Of a DNA stretch of 64,000 bases, positions 24,806 to 36,950 are shown in pieces. This stretch comes from Macrotrachela quadricornifera (lineage: Eukaryota; Rotifera; Eurotatoria; Philodinida; Philodinidae), in assembly GCA_022393335.1 (NCBI GenBank), contig JAJEKB010020939.1, positions 477,600 through 541,599 on the forward strand, read 5' to 3'. The translations under genes were made by a program, and so were the position numbers. The notes beneath the pieces were generated by a model. That model ran no database searches and was not told where the DNA came from. It was given only the letters and a program-made list of their open reading frames with translations. Position 1 is the first letter of the stretch; each line of letters opens with the position of its first letter.

Positions 24806-25834
24806 TCAAGGTTGTGGTACCACTTGATTGTCAGCTGCCTGTAAACATCGATCACTATATATTCTAGAGACGACATAAATGAATTGTCGCCGAAATCGTT
24901 CAGATACACACATATATGCATAAAATGAACTCTATAATAATACGAATAATAATAAAAAAACATTTGTTTTTGTTTGACTTCTTACCGCATAATATAAAAA
25001 ATATGTACAATTAGCCACAGTAGTAGCTAATCGTATTCCTTCAGCATTATTTGAATCGTGCATAAAATTTGTGTCTGAACTAAGAATGATAGTAATAATG
25101 TAAGGATTTGTAGTGAAAAAGTTAAAAACAGTTTGCATAAGAACTATAATTGTTAATTGTTTATCTAATGCACGTCGAACAAGAGGTATAGTTCGATAAG
25201 CTAAACTCTTCACATTATAAAACGCTAATAAACCAAATATAACATTAATAAACATAGGTAAATAACCAATCAATACAGGTGTATAAAACTTGCTTTGATA
25301 TTGTGTAAGCATGTCATTTGTACTCGCACAAGTTACTTTGCCTGTACTGGGTGATTCAATATGATCATAATAAATCAAATATGGAATTCCATGAAGAAGT
25401 GAAATAGAAACAAATATAAGGATTGCACGATGTGCCACTTTAATATTACTCCATTGTTGCCATCCAGGTTTTGAACAAGTGGCTAAAAATTGATCAATTG
25501 CTGCCAAACACATACATGCTACTGCAATTATTGCACACGCTATACCAAAGAATATTCTGAATTTACAGTAGAAGAATGAAGATGTTGCCCAATCAATATC
25601 AAAACCATAGACCATTATACGTCCAGAAAAAGCTATGAGCAATTGACCAAGGCTAACAGCCGACATAATCATTAAATAAAATGCACATGAACTTTCTCGA
25701 AATGTTTTCAAACTAAGAAAAACAATAAGATTAAAGATATTACCAATTACACCAAGTATTAGAATAGGAATGCCAAGATAAATAGTCACTTGTTGAGAAG
25801 CATATTCCAAAGATACAACATTTGATGTTGACAT
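24806..25834 (-). CDS. Rhodopsin-like orphan 7TM receptor, copy 2
   Basis: Exons 24986-25834 and 24806-24931, with a 54-nt intron at the same place as in copy 1, give 324 residues. It shares the N-terminus MSTSNVVSLEYASQQVTIYL, the GN motif in TM1, Cys in FYCKFR, and DQF after TM3 (CLAAIDQFLATC). The tail is two residues shorter than in copies 1 and 3 (CLQAADNQVVPQP against CLQNIKTDNQVVPEP). Substitutions cluster in TM2-TM3 and the second extracellular loop (HIESPSTGKVTCAS), and no stops or shifts are present. The maintained frame, intron and splice sites suggest a functional paralogue. A 1.18-kb hAT-like element has inserted about 120 bases upstream of its start and could affect its promoter. 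Confidence 0.88.
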
Positions 25835-25958
25835 TTGAATTCAATATTAATGAAATAAATCTATAATTTCAAAGTCTTCTTATCTTATAAGTTATTACTA
25901 AATAAAATGTAAATAGTGATTAAAATAGTATACTTCACTTCTATGAAGAATATCAACT

Positions 25959-27141
25959 CAGTGGTCCAAACAGGTCTAAAAAATTTGGTCTGGCCTTCCC
26001 ACGATAGGCTACAGACCACTTTAGCCTGCCTCTCGTGGCCTGTTTATTTTTTCACTTGTAAATGTCATGAAATTATCAATGAGAACCGAAGATAGTCATT
26101 GAGAAAAATGCTTTTAATTCGTTAACAAAGATAGTTAGAGACGTTGTTTTTTCACCATTTAATAGAAGGACCAAAAAACATATACTTATGAAGAAATGAA
26201 AGTTTTCCTAAGTATCATTGACGTTGCAAATAGTTTCTAAATCTAAAATAAACACTCCCGTGTTGATCAGCACATTTGATAATCTATGTCTTCAATGCTT
26301 CTTCTCTTTACGAAGAAAGCAATATCTAGCAGTTGCTTAGATAAGATTTTCAAGAGTGCTCTTAAAAATACTACGCCAGCAAGAAAACGAAAAAAGGCGT
26401 TTTATTTTAAAAAATCAGTAATTTTTCTGAATATCATCTGTGAAAACTACCATGTAAAGCTCTTGGAAAAACTTTGCTTTCTCTATAGTTATAGATTTTC
26501 CAATGGATTTGGGGAAAAATACCGAAAAGGAAACTTGAAAAAAAATTAAAAAGAATATCCACATATCGAAGTTTTCTTTATCTTTTTCGATATTTTCCAC
26601 TTAATCCTTTCCGATCTCTTCTATCGAATGGGCTTCTTTTAAAACTTCGATTATACACAGCATAGCTGTTAATCCAGTTCTATCTGTCTCTGTAGAGAAT
26701 GAACAGACAGAAAACATGAAGAACTGGAACAAAACCTTTATATCATTAAAAGCATTCTAAATAACTTCAACAAACTGACAGAAAATCATTGATCAAGAAT
26801 AAATCTATTGCAACAGTATAAACATGAAGTAAGAAATGGGAAAAATTATTGAAGAACTAATATAAAATACATTGATAAACGATCAAAAACAGTGGACAAT
26901 AATTTAGTTCAATGTATAAAGAAATTCTATCAATGAGTGAGCGATAAATAATGCGATCATCATATATTAGTAGTCAGAATTTTATCATACCAAAATGGTA
27001 AATAATTATTCGTGAAAATGCACTATAAAAAGTACTTCAATATCTTTTTTTATAAATATATTTTCTTTTGAAAATACGATTTTTTTTATGAAATTTTATA
27101 GAGACAAGTCAGGCAGGCCTAGTGGCCTGTTTGGGCTTCTA
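25959..27141. mobile_element. Non-autonomous hAT-like element in the promoter of GPCR copy 2
   Basis: Present only in copy 2; copies 1 and 3 run through the site. Terminal repeats are imperfect: CAGTGGTCCAAACAGGTCT on the left and, reversed, TAGAAGCCCAAACAGGCCA on the right. CAGTGGT is a typical hAT start. The flanks tatcaact (25951-25958) and tatcagct (27142-27149) form an 8-base duplication with one mismatch, matching the hAT target-site length. The 1183 bp contain no transposase, so the element would need a helper. Confidence 0.75.
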
Positions 27142-29603
27142 TATCAGCTAGTTCGATAAAGTTATCAAATATGAATAAAATTTTTTATCATCTTATATTC
27201 GTATAATTAGTATTCACCAAATAACAGAATGACACGAAAAAAAATTCTTCAAGATTTACTTTGAATATATCTGGTTTTGGTTTGTTATTTTCGGTCTTAA
27301 TTGAATTTTTTTCACAAAGAAATATAGGTTTTACTACTGTGGGTTTACTTTCTATTGTTCAATTCAATGAGAAATGAAGTAAGTGAACAAACTTTAAATA
27401 AATTCTTATATAAAAAAGACGATGTCACAACCTCTAATAAATATGAAACCTAATTATTTGATTCTAGTTTTAAGACTGATTCACAAATCGAATAACTACT
27501 TCATAAAAGGTTTTATTTTCATCAGCCCCACCTATGATTTTCAATAAGTTGAACAATCATTTCTCTTCATTCATTTTGTTATTTGCCTATATAAAGGATT
27601 TTCCAGAAATTCTGACATGATTTTTAAATTTCTTGCTCTCACGTTCAACACAAACAAACTATTGGAAACTTCGGCAAATTTTTAAGATGTTCATGTCTTC
27701 TACGTGTGCTTAATTGTCTACATCTCAACTTAGATTAATGTAGAAGATCTTAAACTTGTTTTTAAAATATTCACCATGAATAGGTTTACAAACCTTGTAA
27801 ACACAGATGCCTGTTGTTCTGTATTAATGATTCATGGCATACTGAAACTGGAAAATCTTATTTTGCATGTATTTCAGCTAGAGAAAATAAAAACATCTCG
27901 ACTTTTTTCAAGAGAGATACTATCGACAGCTTTACAAGAGTTGCATGAATGAGTTTCTTAAAACAGTTTTTCCTGTCCATAGTTTAGTGAGAATTAGTCG
28001 AATTATGTAGGTTTTTCATTTTGAGCATACCACATATGATTAATATAAATCAACAGAGGTCTGCTATTACAAGTTTTATATAGCTCTTCATGGCGAATCT
28101 TTTTAAAAAAGTTTAAGAGTTTATCATCTGGTGCAGATGATTTGGCACACGTGAAGAGCACAAAAATTTCAAATACAATATATGATAGTGTTGTTACTGA
28201 TTCTCGTCCATAGTACAAGGCATAGACCTCAAATTTTATATTTAGGTAGTATTTCATGTGAGTAATAATCTGCCAAAGTTTCAAAAGGGTCTATTTTTGT
28301 TGAACGTGTGAACGATATATTCTAAAATTGTGTCAAAATTTCTGAAACACCCTTATTTACTGGAAATGTTATTCTAATAATATATTAACTTTGATAGTGA
28401 GTCTCACTCACCTTATATTTTCATCCAAATAATCAATGAAAAGTAAATCTGTGGAAAGAAAATCGTACATCTCGTATAAATAATATATGAAAAATTGATG
28501 AAATAATTCTATGGCTTTTTTCTTTCTAACAATAATGTTTTTCCAGCGGAGCAACCTTTTTGTTATCATGACCAGACGATAAATTATACTTTTCTAGCAT
28601 ACTCGATAAAATTAATTATTTTTTTTTATAGAGCTTACATTTATTATCATTCTTTGAATAAAACCTTAGAAAAAAATGATCTAGAAAACTGTTTAAATGA
28701 ATAGGTTATAAACAAGTATGTAGTTTGACATCGAAAGTCTGGATAAATTTGCGTAAATATACGAATATTGTACATGAAACCAATAGTATCGTCACATAGA
28801 AGGAATTCAATCTCTCTCGATCATGTCTATAAAGAGAGCGGCATCTTTTTATTCGCTTTTTTTTTACAAAGTCTTGTGTCTTTGTTAAGTAAGATTTGAC
28901 TGTTTGTTGAGAGATTGAGTTTCCTCGAGACTTACACAGATAAAAAGAATATTTCAAAAAAAAATAAAAATTGAAACTGATGCAAAACCAAAAGAATTTC
29001 ACCCGATAAGTACCGATTTGAGAGGAGCTAGGCGTTCTCATTATTCATTCTATTTATATATTAGTTTTTTGATTTTATAATATTTTGATAAGTTTTCATC
29101 TTCTCATTTTTATGAAATCTGTTGAAGAAAAAAACAAATAACATCAGTAAATTAGAAGATTAAAATGTTGAAGTTTCAGAAAATAGTGAAAAATGCCTTT
29201 CAACGTGAAAAAAAACATGCACTCTATAAATATGTCGTCAGAGTCTTAATAGATGAAGAGAATAGTGTCAATACAGTTTTAGATAATTAATATTTTTAAT
29301 GTCATATAATAATTATTTCATGTGAAAAAAGAAAATCATACATATTTACACTCAATTAAGTTGGACTAAACCACCAAAAACATGGGAGACTGCTGGGTAC
29401 AATATAAAAAAGGACGAAGTCATCTTAGTATACCTCCCATTCTGTCCCACGTTTAGAGCTTTGTTGTTCTGTCTTCACTTTATTCTATCATGTGAACATA
29501 CTTCCTTTTTTCTTGAAGTATAAATAAAAAATCTAGCAAATTTCTACTTTGTTTTTGAACACAGATCATTTATTTTTTATTTTTCATCAATTTCACAATA
29601 CTA
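27142..29603. repeat. Duplicated non-coding flank of GPCR copy 2
   Basis: Continuation of the segmental duplication, matching 18720-22590 (minus the copy-1 insertion) and 39200-40960. The minus-strand frame at 28003-28284 is interrupted by stops in the corresponding parts of both sister copies, so it is not accepted as a gene. Confidence 0.6.
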
Positions 29604-30560
29604 TCGGGTGTTCCACAATAAACGGCGATCATAGTATTTAGCTGAAATTTCACTTATTTCTCGTTGTTTATAAGACAAACTTTTTTTAAACGGATGCGTC
29701 TTTCAATTCTCTACAATCTGGCCTATTGCAAATGGTTCAATTGAGAACTCTTAGTTTATTACTGACGATAAAACAGATTGATTTGGAAATTATAACTTTC
29801 TAACAACAAGCTTTCAGTAAGATTATCATCTCTCAAATTGACTACATAATCAGGAAATACGACGTAGTAGGTTTTATAGAGAAAAGTTTGCTCTACAGAA
29901 CCTTATAATTGATTTGTCAGATACACTCGAATACTATAAGTAAATCTCGATAGAACATTGTATAGGGCATTTATCGTAGGAACAGAAGATGTCATTTTTT
30001 TATATGAATATCATATAGAATCTTCTAAAAGGATTTATTCACAAGATTTGAGTGTATCTGATAAACTGATGAAAGAGTCTTGTACAGCAAACTTTCCTCT
30101 ACAAAACCTACTACATCATATTTCTTCATGATGTAGCCATCTTGAGATATGATAATCGATTTTTTATAGTCACTATCAGAAAAAATTACATTTCAAACGT
30201 GTTTAGTATTTTAGCTATAACACGATCATTTCTCAATGAAATTCAAAAAGTTTTTTTACAAAAATAATCAGTAAAAAAATTCTATAAAATGTCTGATATA
30301 AAAAGATTTTTTTTTTGAATATTTTATGTATTTCTGGTTGACTTCTTATGGAAGTATCCATTAAAAACTTGTTGTTTTCAAATCAATCTCTTCTATCGTC
30401 GGTAATAAACTAAGAAATCTCAATCGAACCATTTGCAATAGGCCAGATTGTAGAGAATTGAAAGACGCATCCGTTTAAAAACAGTTTGTCTTATAAACAG
30501 CGAGAAATAAGTGAAATTTCAGCTAAATACTGTGATCGCCATTTATTCTGGGCCACCCGA
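29604..30560. mobile_element. 957-bp foldback DNA transposon with TA target site
   Basis: The ends are TCGGGTGTTCCACAATAAA and, reversed, TCGGGTGGCCCAGAATAAA, flanked by TA on both sides (29602-29603 and 30561-30562). Roughly the whole length is two inverted arms of about 450 bases. Matching internal blocks include GCTGAAATTTCACTTATTTC and GTCTTTCAATTCTCTACAAT. GPCR copy 1 shows the empty site (aatactattt near 22580), so insertion followed the duplication. TA duplication fits the Tc1/mariner superfamily. There is no transposase. Confidence 0.75.
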
Positions 30561-30562
30561 TA

Positions 30563-31519
30563 CTTTTAATTAAATCTCCCAAGATTAATGAATCGGATTA
30601 GATCAATTAAAGAGGGGGGTCGATAAGTGCATTTATCCCAATACGAACAACAGTCACAACAACAATAATTTTTAAATTTTCTATCAAGTCATAGTACAAT
30701 ATTTAATTTGTTCGTATTATATCAATACAAGAATGTCTTAGAGAGAATAATTATTTGTTTCTTTTATCTATTTTGTTAGTTATAAACTTGAAAATTTATT
30801 CTATAAAAACTGTCGATTTTAATATTTTTATATTATATATAATTTTAAATTATATTAAAAATCAAACGATTGTCAGTTTTCGTTGTTATACATGGAAAAA
30901 GTAAAGCAGAAAGAAAATTTGCATATGTGCATTGTACGAAACATATAAATAATCTTTTGAATGCTAAATTACATTAATGATTTAAAGAAAATAACTTCTG
31001 TATTTATTTTCGTCGAGATTTGCATAAATCACTATTTAAATCAAACTGTAAAATTACGAATTTAGGCGTTCGTGCAACAGATTACTTCAATGACGGTATT
31101 TTTTTTAACTTGAAAACAGGTCCATCAACAATATTATATATCTGCAAGTAATTATTTACAAACTATTAATAGTACTTGTATAACGAACATTTTTTTTATA
31201 AATTAATCAATCAAATATCAACAGATGTGTATATTACAGACAGATGAAAGAAAAGATCATCAAATTATTTTCTGATTATGTCTTATATTATTATATTTCA
31301 TCTGAAATAAAAATTTGCAAATTGAAGCGTAAAAATAAATTCAACAAGTATCTTATATAATTGTGCCTTATGACTCATTTGTGAAGGTAAAAAGAGCAGG
31401 GAGGAGAGGTGATGATAGAGCGGAGGTCCAATAAATATTTGAAATGTTTTTTTTTAATTAAGAGCATGAATGAAAATAAAATATTTAATCTTTTTTAAAA
31501 TTTGCATGTAAATAATGCG
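30563..31519. other. Intergenic region, no gene
   Basis: AT-rich spacer with no recognisable coding or repeat structure. The part near 31380-31450 may contain the outer end of the mariner remnant. Confidence 0.4.
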
Positions 31520-32071
31520 CACCTAATAAAGATTATTTACTGCAGTAAATCCTACGGTAGTAAATCCAGTATACGCTTGACAACAGGCTTGAGGAAAATT
31601 TTCAATGTAATTGTTGTGATCAATAGTCTTGCCTTCATCAACATCATGTATCAAAACAGGATCACTTGATTTAAAGAATATACAACTCAACTTGCGTTTG
31701 TTGACTTGTGATGAATCTGTCGATGGTAAATCCACGCCTCATCACCTGTTATAATATCACATAATCGCTAGGAATTATCACGAAATTTTGCCAAATTTTC
31801 ATGATAAAGTTTGACTCGTTGTTGCCTCTGTTCATCAGTCAGTTGATGAGGCATCCAACATGATATAATCTTTTAAATCTCTTCGACAGTCTTCGATAAT
31901 TCATTCTATTGTACCATGAGAGAGAGATATATCTCAGCTACAATATCATCATAAGTTGAATGTGAATCATTGTTAATAACCTGTCATACCAGTTCAATAT
32001 TGTCATCTGTAAGTTCGGATACTGGACGACCAAATCGAGGATCATCATTGACATCTCCTCTCCCTTCATAG
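31520..32071 (-). pseudogene. Mariner transposase remnant, C-terminal side of the LTR insertion
   Basis: Minus-strand pieces recall a mariner transposase: GRPVSELTDDNIELV, VINNDSHSTYDDI, LSHGTIE, then GDEAWIYHRQIHHKSTNAS (first catalytic Asp) and DPVLIHDVDEGKTIDHNNYI. Several in-frame stops, shifts and a deletion around the middle of the catalytic domain are evident. The N-terminal part lies beyond the LTR retrotransposon at 36825-36950. Dead copy. Confidence 0.8.
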
Positions 32072-32224
32072 TGTTGATTTTTAACTAGTCGTGCCTTTCT
32101 TTATTTTAAAAAAAACAGAATCAAACTTGACTCTTGATTAATTAGACAAAGAAAAACAAACAAGAAAGAGCAAATGAACGCGCCACCTTTTTCTTTTCTT
32201 TTTTTTTTTTTTCATTTGCTAACA
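32072..32224 (-). repeat. 3' LTR, 153 bp
   Basis: By eye identical over all 153 bases to the copy at 36672-36824, which points to a very recent insertion. It contains a poly-T tract and the motif gactcttgattaattag. Confidence 0.95.
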
Positions 32225-32253
32225 CTCTCCCGTTCTATAAATGAAGCACTAAT

Positions 32254-35200
32254 CTAGTTTCGACGAGATGGTTTATACCACTGTTGCGTCGGAGTTGATT
32301 TAACATGTGCCCGTTTTAATATATCACGATGTACTAAATCTAATTTCACTTGTCCCTTAGTATCTTCTAATTGATACGTTCCTAAAGGACAAATCTTTCT
32401 AATCTTGTATGGTCCAATCCAATGAGGATAAAATTTCTTTCGATTTTCATTATGCATCAGGACCCAATCACCCTGCTGTAATTCATCAGAATGACCTTTC
32501 AGATGACGATCATAATAAATTTTCATGTTAACAGCATTTGAATTTAAGCGTTCATGAGCAATACTGCGTTGTTGTTCTAACTGATTAATTTGTTGTAAAC
32601 GATTTGTAGTATTATCTTGTTCATCATCATCAATAAGAGGTATTAATTCATCACCTGGTAATTTCGCTTCAACACCATATACCATATAAAAGGGGCTTTT
32701 ACCCGTAGCATGATGTTGTCTGATTCGACAGGCAAATAATGCACGATCAACATATTCATCCCATTTATTGATAGCATGGCCACCTAGATATTTGGCAAGC
32801 ATACCACCAAATAGACGATTAAACCTTTCAACGACACCATTTGATCTTGGATGATAAGCAGATGTTAATATATGTTTAATACCAATTAATTTAAAGTAGG
32901 AATTTAGCATTGCTGTTGTGAAATTATTACCTCGATCAGTGATGATTTCTGTTGGACAACCAAAATTTAAAACAATTTCTTTATAAACAAATTGTGCAAC
33001 AATTTCATGCGTAGCGTTTTGAACAACTTTAACTAGTGGCCATTTTGTTGTATGATCAATTGCAATTAATATCCATCGGTTTCCGTTGTTGGTAATAGGT
33101 AATTGACCAATAAAATCAAGACTCCATCGATGAAAAGGTGGCACCGGAGTTAGTGGGTGTAATGGTTCCGTTTTTGTTTTTCCGCATGTTGTAATTTGAC
33201 AATTAATACATGTCTTAATCCATTCTTTAATATCATTTTTCATTCCTGGCCACCAGGCTCTTGTTCGTAATAATTCTTGCATACCATCAGCACCTAGATG
33301 TCCATAGGCCGTGTGAAATTTAATAACTAAATCTAATCGTGAAATGAATGGTATATATGGAGCTGTTTCTTCATTATTTATTTTTCGATATAATATTTCT
33401 TGTGATTCATCGTAGATAAATAAATGTAATTCTTGGATTATAATTTTCTTGATTTCATTTGGAACATCATCATCAAATTCTTTATGTTGTAAATAATGTG
33501 GAATTAATAACGGCCAATCTAAATATTGTTCATTCTTAACAACATTTGATTGTAAAGTAAATAATCGTGATAATGCATCGGCAACAACATTTTCTTTTCC
33601 GGGTTTATATTCGATCTTAAAATTAAACTGTTGGAGATACTCGACCCATCGGACCATTCGACGTGATAAATGTTTTTGTGTAGGAATGTATTCCAATGAT
33701 TTATGATCAGTACGTATAATGAATGTCATTCCTTCAAGATAACACCTCCACGTTCGTAAACAGAGAATAATAGCTAATAATTCTTGTTCATGAACTGGAT
33801 AACGGGATTCAGCATCACTTAATTTCTTTGATTCATATGCTATTGGACGTTCACCTTCACCATCATTCTGCATTAACGCACCACCGACAGCTATCATAGA
33901 TGCATCAGTTACAACTATAAATGTTAAATTAAAATCAGGTAAACGAAGTACAGGTGCTGTTAATAAAGCTTGTTTTAATGTAATGAATGCTGTATGTTGT
34001 TTATAAGTCCATTCAAATTTACAATTGTCTTTTGTTAGATCAGTTAATGGTGCTGCTGTTTCACTGAAATGTGGAATAAATCGACGATAAAAGCCTGTAG
34101 CACCTAAGAAGGATCGCACACTTGTTGGATTTCTTGGTACTGGCCAATTCTTTATAGCAAGAACTTTGTTTTCATCAGCTTTAATTTCACGTGATGTAAC
34201 AATATGACCAACAAATTCTATATTATCAACACCGAATTCACATTTTGCTTTATTAACAAATAAATGATTGTCACGCAATAATTGTAAAATCAATCGAATA
34301 TGATTAAAATGTTCATCTTTAGTTTGACTGTAAATTAAAATATCATCAAGATAAATAATAACAAATTCATCTAAATATTTATGAAATATTGAGTTCATTA
34401 ATCTCATAAAAGTGGGCGGTGCATTTGTTAAACCAAAAGGTAATACGACAAATTCGAAAGACCCATATCGCGTTCGAAATGCAGTTTTTTCAATATCATC
34501 ACTTTTAATTCTAATTTGATGATAACCACTTTTTAAATCAAGTCGTGAAAATATTTTTGCACCATTTAATTGATCTAACATTTCGTCGATACGGGGAATA
34601 GGATATTTATTTTTGATTGTAATTTTATTTAATGCACGGTAATCAACGCACATTCGTAAACCACCGTCTTTCTTCTTTGCAAATAGAACTGGAGCAGCGT
34701 ATGGTGAGTTACTGGGACGAATAAAACTTTTTTGTAATAAGCCTTCTAATTGACGTTTTAATTCAGCTAATTCAGGTTGAGACATTCGATACGGTTGTTG
34801 TGATGGTGGTATTGCGTTATCAAATATTTTGATCTCATGATCGATATCACGTTTTGGTGGTAATTTTGTTAAATCATCAGGAAATACATCACTAAATTCT
34901 TTCAGTAATTGATTAACTTGGTTATCAAAAATGATCGATGTATCAGTACAACAATTAGATATAATTTTAATTGCCACCAAGTAAATTTGTCGGCATCGTG
35001 ATAGTTGTTTTGCGTTGATAAGGAAATTATCTGCATGTGTAATACTATTTTTAACATGATCTTTACATTGATGCGTATGTAAATTGGTCGTTTTAATTAG
35101 ATGTTTATGATGATTTTTGGCAATAGTAACTGTGCGTTTTCGCCAATCAATGGATGGATTATTTTGAAATAACCATGGTAATCCTAATATTAAATCATAA

Positions 35201-35769
35201 GTTGGATCGGATTTTATTGGAAAAACATAAGCTGTCAAAATTTTGTCGTGAAAATCAGATAATGTTAAATTAAAATTTAATACTGCTCGATCAATATTTA
35301 ATTTAATTCCATTTGCAACAGTAACGAGAACACCTGCAATATGATTCGTTTGTAAATGATGATACTTAACAAAATCTTCTGATATAAAATTATGAGAAGC
35401 ACCACAATCGATCAGTATCCGTGCATCATAACCACTAACACCACCTTCTAAAAGCATCAGTGTAGAATTATCTACTTCATTTTTCTTGATCATCGACATA
35501 ATTTCAGGAAATGCATCATTTTCAATAACACCTTCATTCTGGGATACGTCGTGTCGATTAATTTCAGTAACGTCTTGATCATCAGGAAGACTAGAATAAT
35601 GTTGAACATCTAGAGGACTAGAAATAGATGAAAAACTAAAAACATCTGGATCATTCGAGGAATTAAAAGAAATGTATGAGGTAGATGTGTTCCCCGCCAC
35701 ATCTACCGTTGATCGTTTTTTTGGTAACTGGATGACGTTGAATGTTGTTGTTGTGGTCTTTTCGAACAT
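32254..35769 (-). CDS. pol: Retrotransposon Pol polyprotein (PR-RT-RNase H-integrase)
   Basis: Frame of 1171 codons, all expected domains and no stop. Aspartic protease motif [12 protein letters not shown] lies near residues 120-131. Reverse transcriptase follows at about 310-510 ([31 protein letters not shown] and the catalytic YLDD box). RNase H is at about 590-710 ([14 protein letters not shown]). Integrase has an HHCC zinc finger (HTAYGHLG...CINCQ), then the DDE core ([23 protein letters not shown]). The C-terminus is [20 protein letters not shown], with no chromodomain seen. The first ATG lies inside the gag overlap, but synthesis is more likely by -1 frameshifting from gag at 35715-35721. 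The intact frame suggests a recently active element. Confidence 0.95.
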   Translation of the reverse strand: MFEKTTTTTFNVIQLPKKRSTVDVAGNTSTSYISFNSSNDPDVFSFSSISSPLDVQHYSSLPDDQDVTEINRHDVSQNEGVIENDAFPEIMSMIKKNEVDNSTLMLLEGGVSGYDARILIDCGASHNFISEDFVKYHHLQTNHIAGVLVTVANGIKLNIDRAVLNFNLTLSDFHDKILTAYVFPIKSDPTYDLILGLPWLFQNNPSIDWRKRTVTIAKNHHKHLIKTTNLHTHQCKDHVKNSITHADNFLINAKQLSRCRQIYLVAIKIISNCCTDTSIIFDNQVNQLLKEFSDVFPDDLTKLPPKRDIDHEIKIFDNAIPPSQQPYRMSQPELAELKRQLEGLLQKSFIRPSNSPYAAPVLFAKKKDGGLRMCVDYRALNKITIKNKYPIPRIDEMLDQLNGAKIFSRLDLKSGYHQIRIKSDDIEKTAFRTRYGSFEFVVLPFGLTNAPPTFMRLMNSIFHKYLDEFVIIYLDDILIYSQTKDEHFNHIRLILQLLRDNHLFVNKAKCEFGVDNIEFVGHIVTSREIKADENKVLAIKNWPVPRNPTSVRSFLGATGFYRRFIPHFSETAAPLTDLTKDNCKFEWTYKQHTAFITLKQALLTAPVLRLPDFNLTFIVVTDASMIAVGGALMQNDGEGERPIAYESKKLSDAESRYPVHEQELLAIILCLRTWRCYLEGMTFIIRTDHKSLEYIPTQKHLSRRMVRWVEYLQQFNFKIEYKPGKENVVADALSRLFTLQSNVVKNEQYLDWPLLIPHYLQHKEFDDDVPNEIKKIIIQELHLFIYDESQEILYRKINNEETAPYIPFISRLDLVIKFHTAYGHLGADGMQELLRTRAWWPGMKNDIKEWIKTCINCQITTCGKTKTEPLHPLTPVPPFHRWSLDFIGQLPITNNGNRWILIAIDHTTKWPLVKVVQNATHEIVAQFVYKEIVLNFGCPTEIITDRGNNFTTAMLNSYFKLIGIKHILTSAYHPRSNGVVERFNRLFGGMLAKYLGGHAINKWDEYVDRALFACRIRQHHATGKSPFYMVYGVEAKLPGDELIPLIDDDEQDNTTNRLQQINQLEQQRSIAHERLNSNAVNMKIYYDRHLKGHSDELQQGDWVLMHNENRKKFYPHWIGPYKIRKICPLGTYQLEDTKGQVKLDLVHRDILKRAHVKSTPTQQWYKPSRRN
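35680..35721 (-). promoter_or_regulatory. -1 ribosomal frameshift signal between gag and pol
   Basis: In the gag frame, CAA AAA AAC contains the canonical slippery heptamer A AAA AAC (35721 down to 35715). After a 7-nt spacer comes a perfect 10-bp stem, GGTAGATGTG (35707-35698) and CACATCTACC (35689-35680), with an 8-nt loop GCGGGGAA. The pol frame is -1 relative to gag, exactly as this signal requires. The gag stop TAG is inside the stem. Confidence 0.9.
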
Positions 35770-36644
35770 TGTAGTGCACGATGACCGGGTTCTTTACAAT
35801 AAAAACATAATCCATATTTAAAACATTCATCTTTTGTTGTGATGGACTTGGCTGTTGATGTAAAACGTGGTTGTTGTTGATATTGACGCGTGTATGTAGC
35901 ATTTAATTCAGCACTTGATGAAGTTTCAAGAAATGGTGTAAATTTAAGATTATTATTTTTATTACTTGTTAAAAAGCTGTCATATGTAAGTGTTTCACGT
36001 ATAGCTTCTTCAAGAAGTTGCGGATGTTTTGATCGCACATATAAACTAATATTCGACGGCAAACCATTGATGAAGAGCATGGTTTGTGTTAATTCATCCA
36101 TAGCATCAATTTGACCAACAATATTACGAAAAGATTGAATGTAATCATGTACAGAATGTTTTTGTTTTAGCTGGAATAACTGTTGACGGAGATGTGCTTG
36201 AAAGTCAGCTGTTTGAAATTGTGATATTATCTTTTGTTTAAATTCTGCCCATGTAGTAGGACGTTGTTGTTTTAATTTCAAATTGACGAACCATTGTAAA
36301 GCAGTACCACCTAACAGGCTGACAGCCACGGAGATTCGTTCATCATCACCAATTAAACGACTACCCATAACTTCTTCGAGCGATGTTAACCATGTAACAA
36401 TATTTTCATCACCAGTACCGTTAAATTCTTTGGGTTTTACGGTTATTTTGTTGATGAATGGTGATGATGGAGAAACTAATGGATCGGTTGTTGTGGAAGA
36501 CACTGGGTTCAATCGTGCTAAAAATTGTGTTTGTTGTTCAGTGATTTGTTTACGTTGTTCCTGCATTTCTTCAATAATGAGCATATTCATTTGAACAACA
36601 CGTTCTAGTAAAATTTCTAAATTTGCACCTTCCAAAGGCATCAT
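35703..36644 (-). CDS. gag: Retrotransposon Gag
   Basis: A 313-residue capsid/nucleocapsid protein. Residues 1-50 form a polar, probably coiled-coil N-terminus. A retrotransposon-gag capsid core is seen at about 75-215 ([48 protein letters not shown]). A single CCHC zinc knuckle ([14 protein letters not shown]) near residues 281-294 would bind RNA. It starts at the first of two adjacent ATGs, 24 bases after the primer-binding site. The last 67 bases overlap pol in the -1 frame. Confidence 0.93.
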   Translation of the reverse strand: MMPLEGANLEILLERVVQMNMLIIEEMQEQRKQITEQQTQFLARLNPVSSTTTDPLVSPSSPFINKITVKPKEFNGTGDENIVTWLTSLEEVMGSRLIGDDERISVAVSLLGGTALQWFVNLKLKQQRPTTWAEFKQKIISQFQTADFQAHLRQQLFQLKQKHSVHDYIQSFRNIVGQIDAMDELTQTMLFINGLPSNISLYVRSKHPQLLEEAIRETLTYDSFLTSNKNNNLKFTPFLETSSSAELNATYTRQYQQQPRFTSTAKSITTKDECFKYGLCFYCKEPGHRALQCSKRPQQQHSTSSSYQKNDQR

Positions 36645-36653
36645 AGATCGATC

Positions 36654-36668
36654 GGTTCGCTGCTACCA
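36654..36668 (-). promoter_or_regulatory. Primer-binding site of the LTR element
   Basis: Three bases inside the 5' LTR, the coding strand reads TGGTAGCAGCGAACC. The TGGTAGCAG start matches the complement of the 3' end of initiator methionine tRNA, the usual primer of many Ty3/gypsy elements. Confidence 0.7.
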
Positions 36669-36671
36669 AAA

Positions 36672-36824
36672 TGTTGATTTTTAACTAGTCGTGCCTTTCT
36701 TTATTTTAAAAAAAACAGAATCAAACTTGACTCTTGATTAATTAGACAAAGAAAAACAAACAAGAAAGAGCAAATGAACGCGCCACCTTTTTCTTTTCTT
36801 TTTTTTTTTTTTCATTTGCTAACA
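36672..36824 (-). repeat. 5' LTR, 153 bp
   Basis: Identical by eye to the LTR at 32072-32224. Followed on the + strand by ATAG, the 4-base target duplication. Very short for an LTR. Confidence 0.95.
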
Positions 36825-36950
36825 ATAGGAACACTTTGTCCACTTGGTAACTGTACGATATGTTGGAGCATGGGGTCCCAAAGCTGCTGCAAGTTCTTCA
36901 TAAATTGTCTTTGAATTTATTCTCAAAATAGTTCGAAATAAAGTTTATCT
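36825..36950 (-). pseudogene. Mariner transposase remnant, N-terminal piece
   Basis: The minus strand reads KTIYEELAAALGPHAPTYRT then VTKWTKCSY, the helix-turn-helix start of mariner transposases. It rejoins EGRGDVNDDPRFGRPVSE at 32071 when the LTR element and one ATAG are removed, which proves the nesting order. Confidence 0.8.

Larger units (their letters stand above)
32072..36824 (-). mobile_element. Complete Ty3/gypsy-type LTR retrotransposon
   Basis: A 4753-bp element, transcribed on the minus strand, with LTRs at 36672-36824 (5') and 32072-32224 (3'). On the coding strand the LTRs begin TG and end CA. The target duplication is ATAG (32068-32071 and 36825-36828). It carries a primer-binding site, gag, a -1 frameshift signal, a single pol frame (PR-RT-RNase H-IN) and a purine-rich tract (GAACGGGAGAG) next to the 3' LTR. 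No env-like frame is present. The PR-RT-RH-IN order places it in Ty3/gypsy. It is inserted inside a mariner relic. Confidence 0.95.

Noticed and set aside
28003..28284. 93-codon minus-strand frame in the copy-2 flank
   Set aside because: Stops interrupt it in copies 1 and 3; at best a relic of an unknown gene.
35890..36594. Plus-strand frames opposite gag
   Set aside because: Shadows of the intact gag frame.
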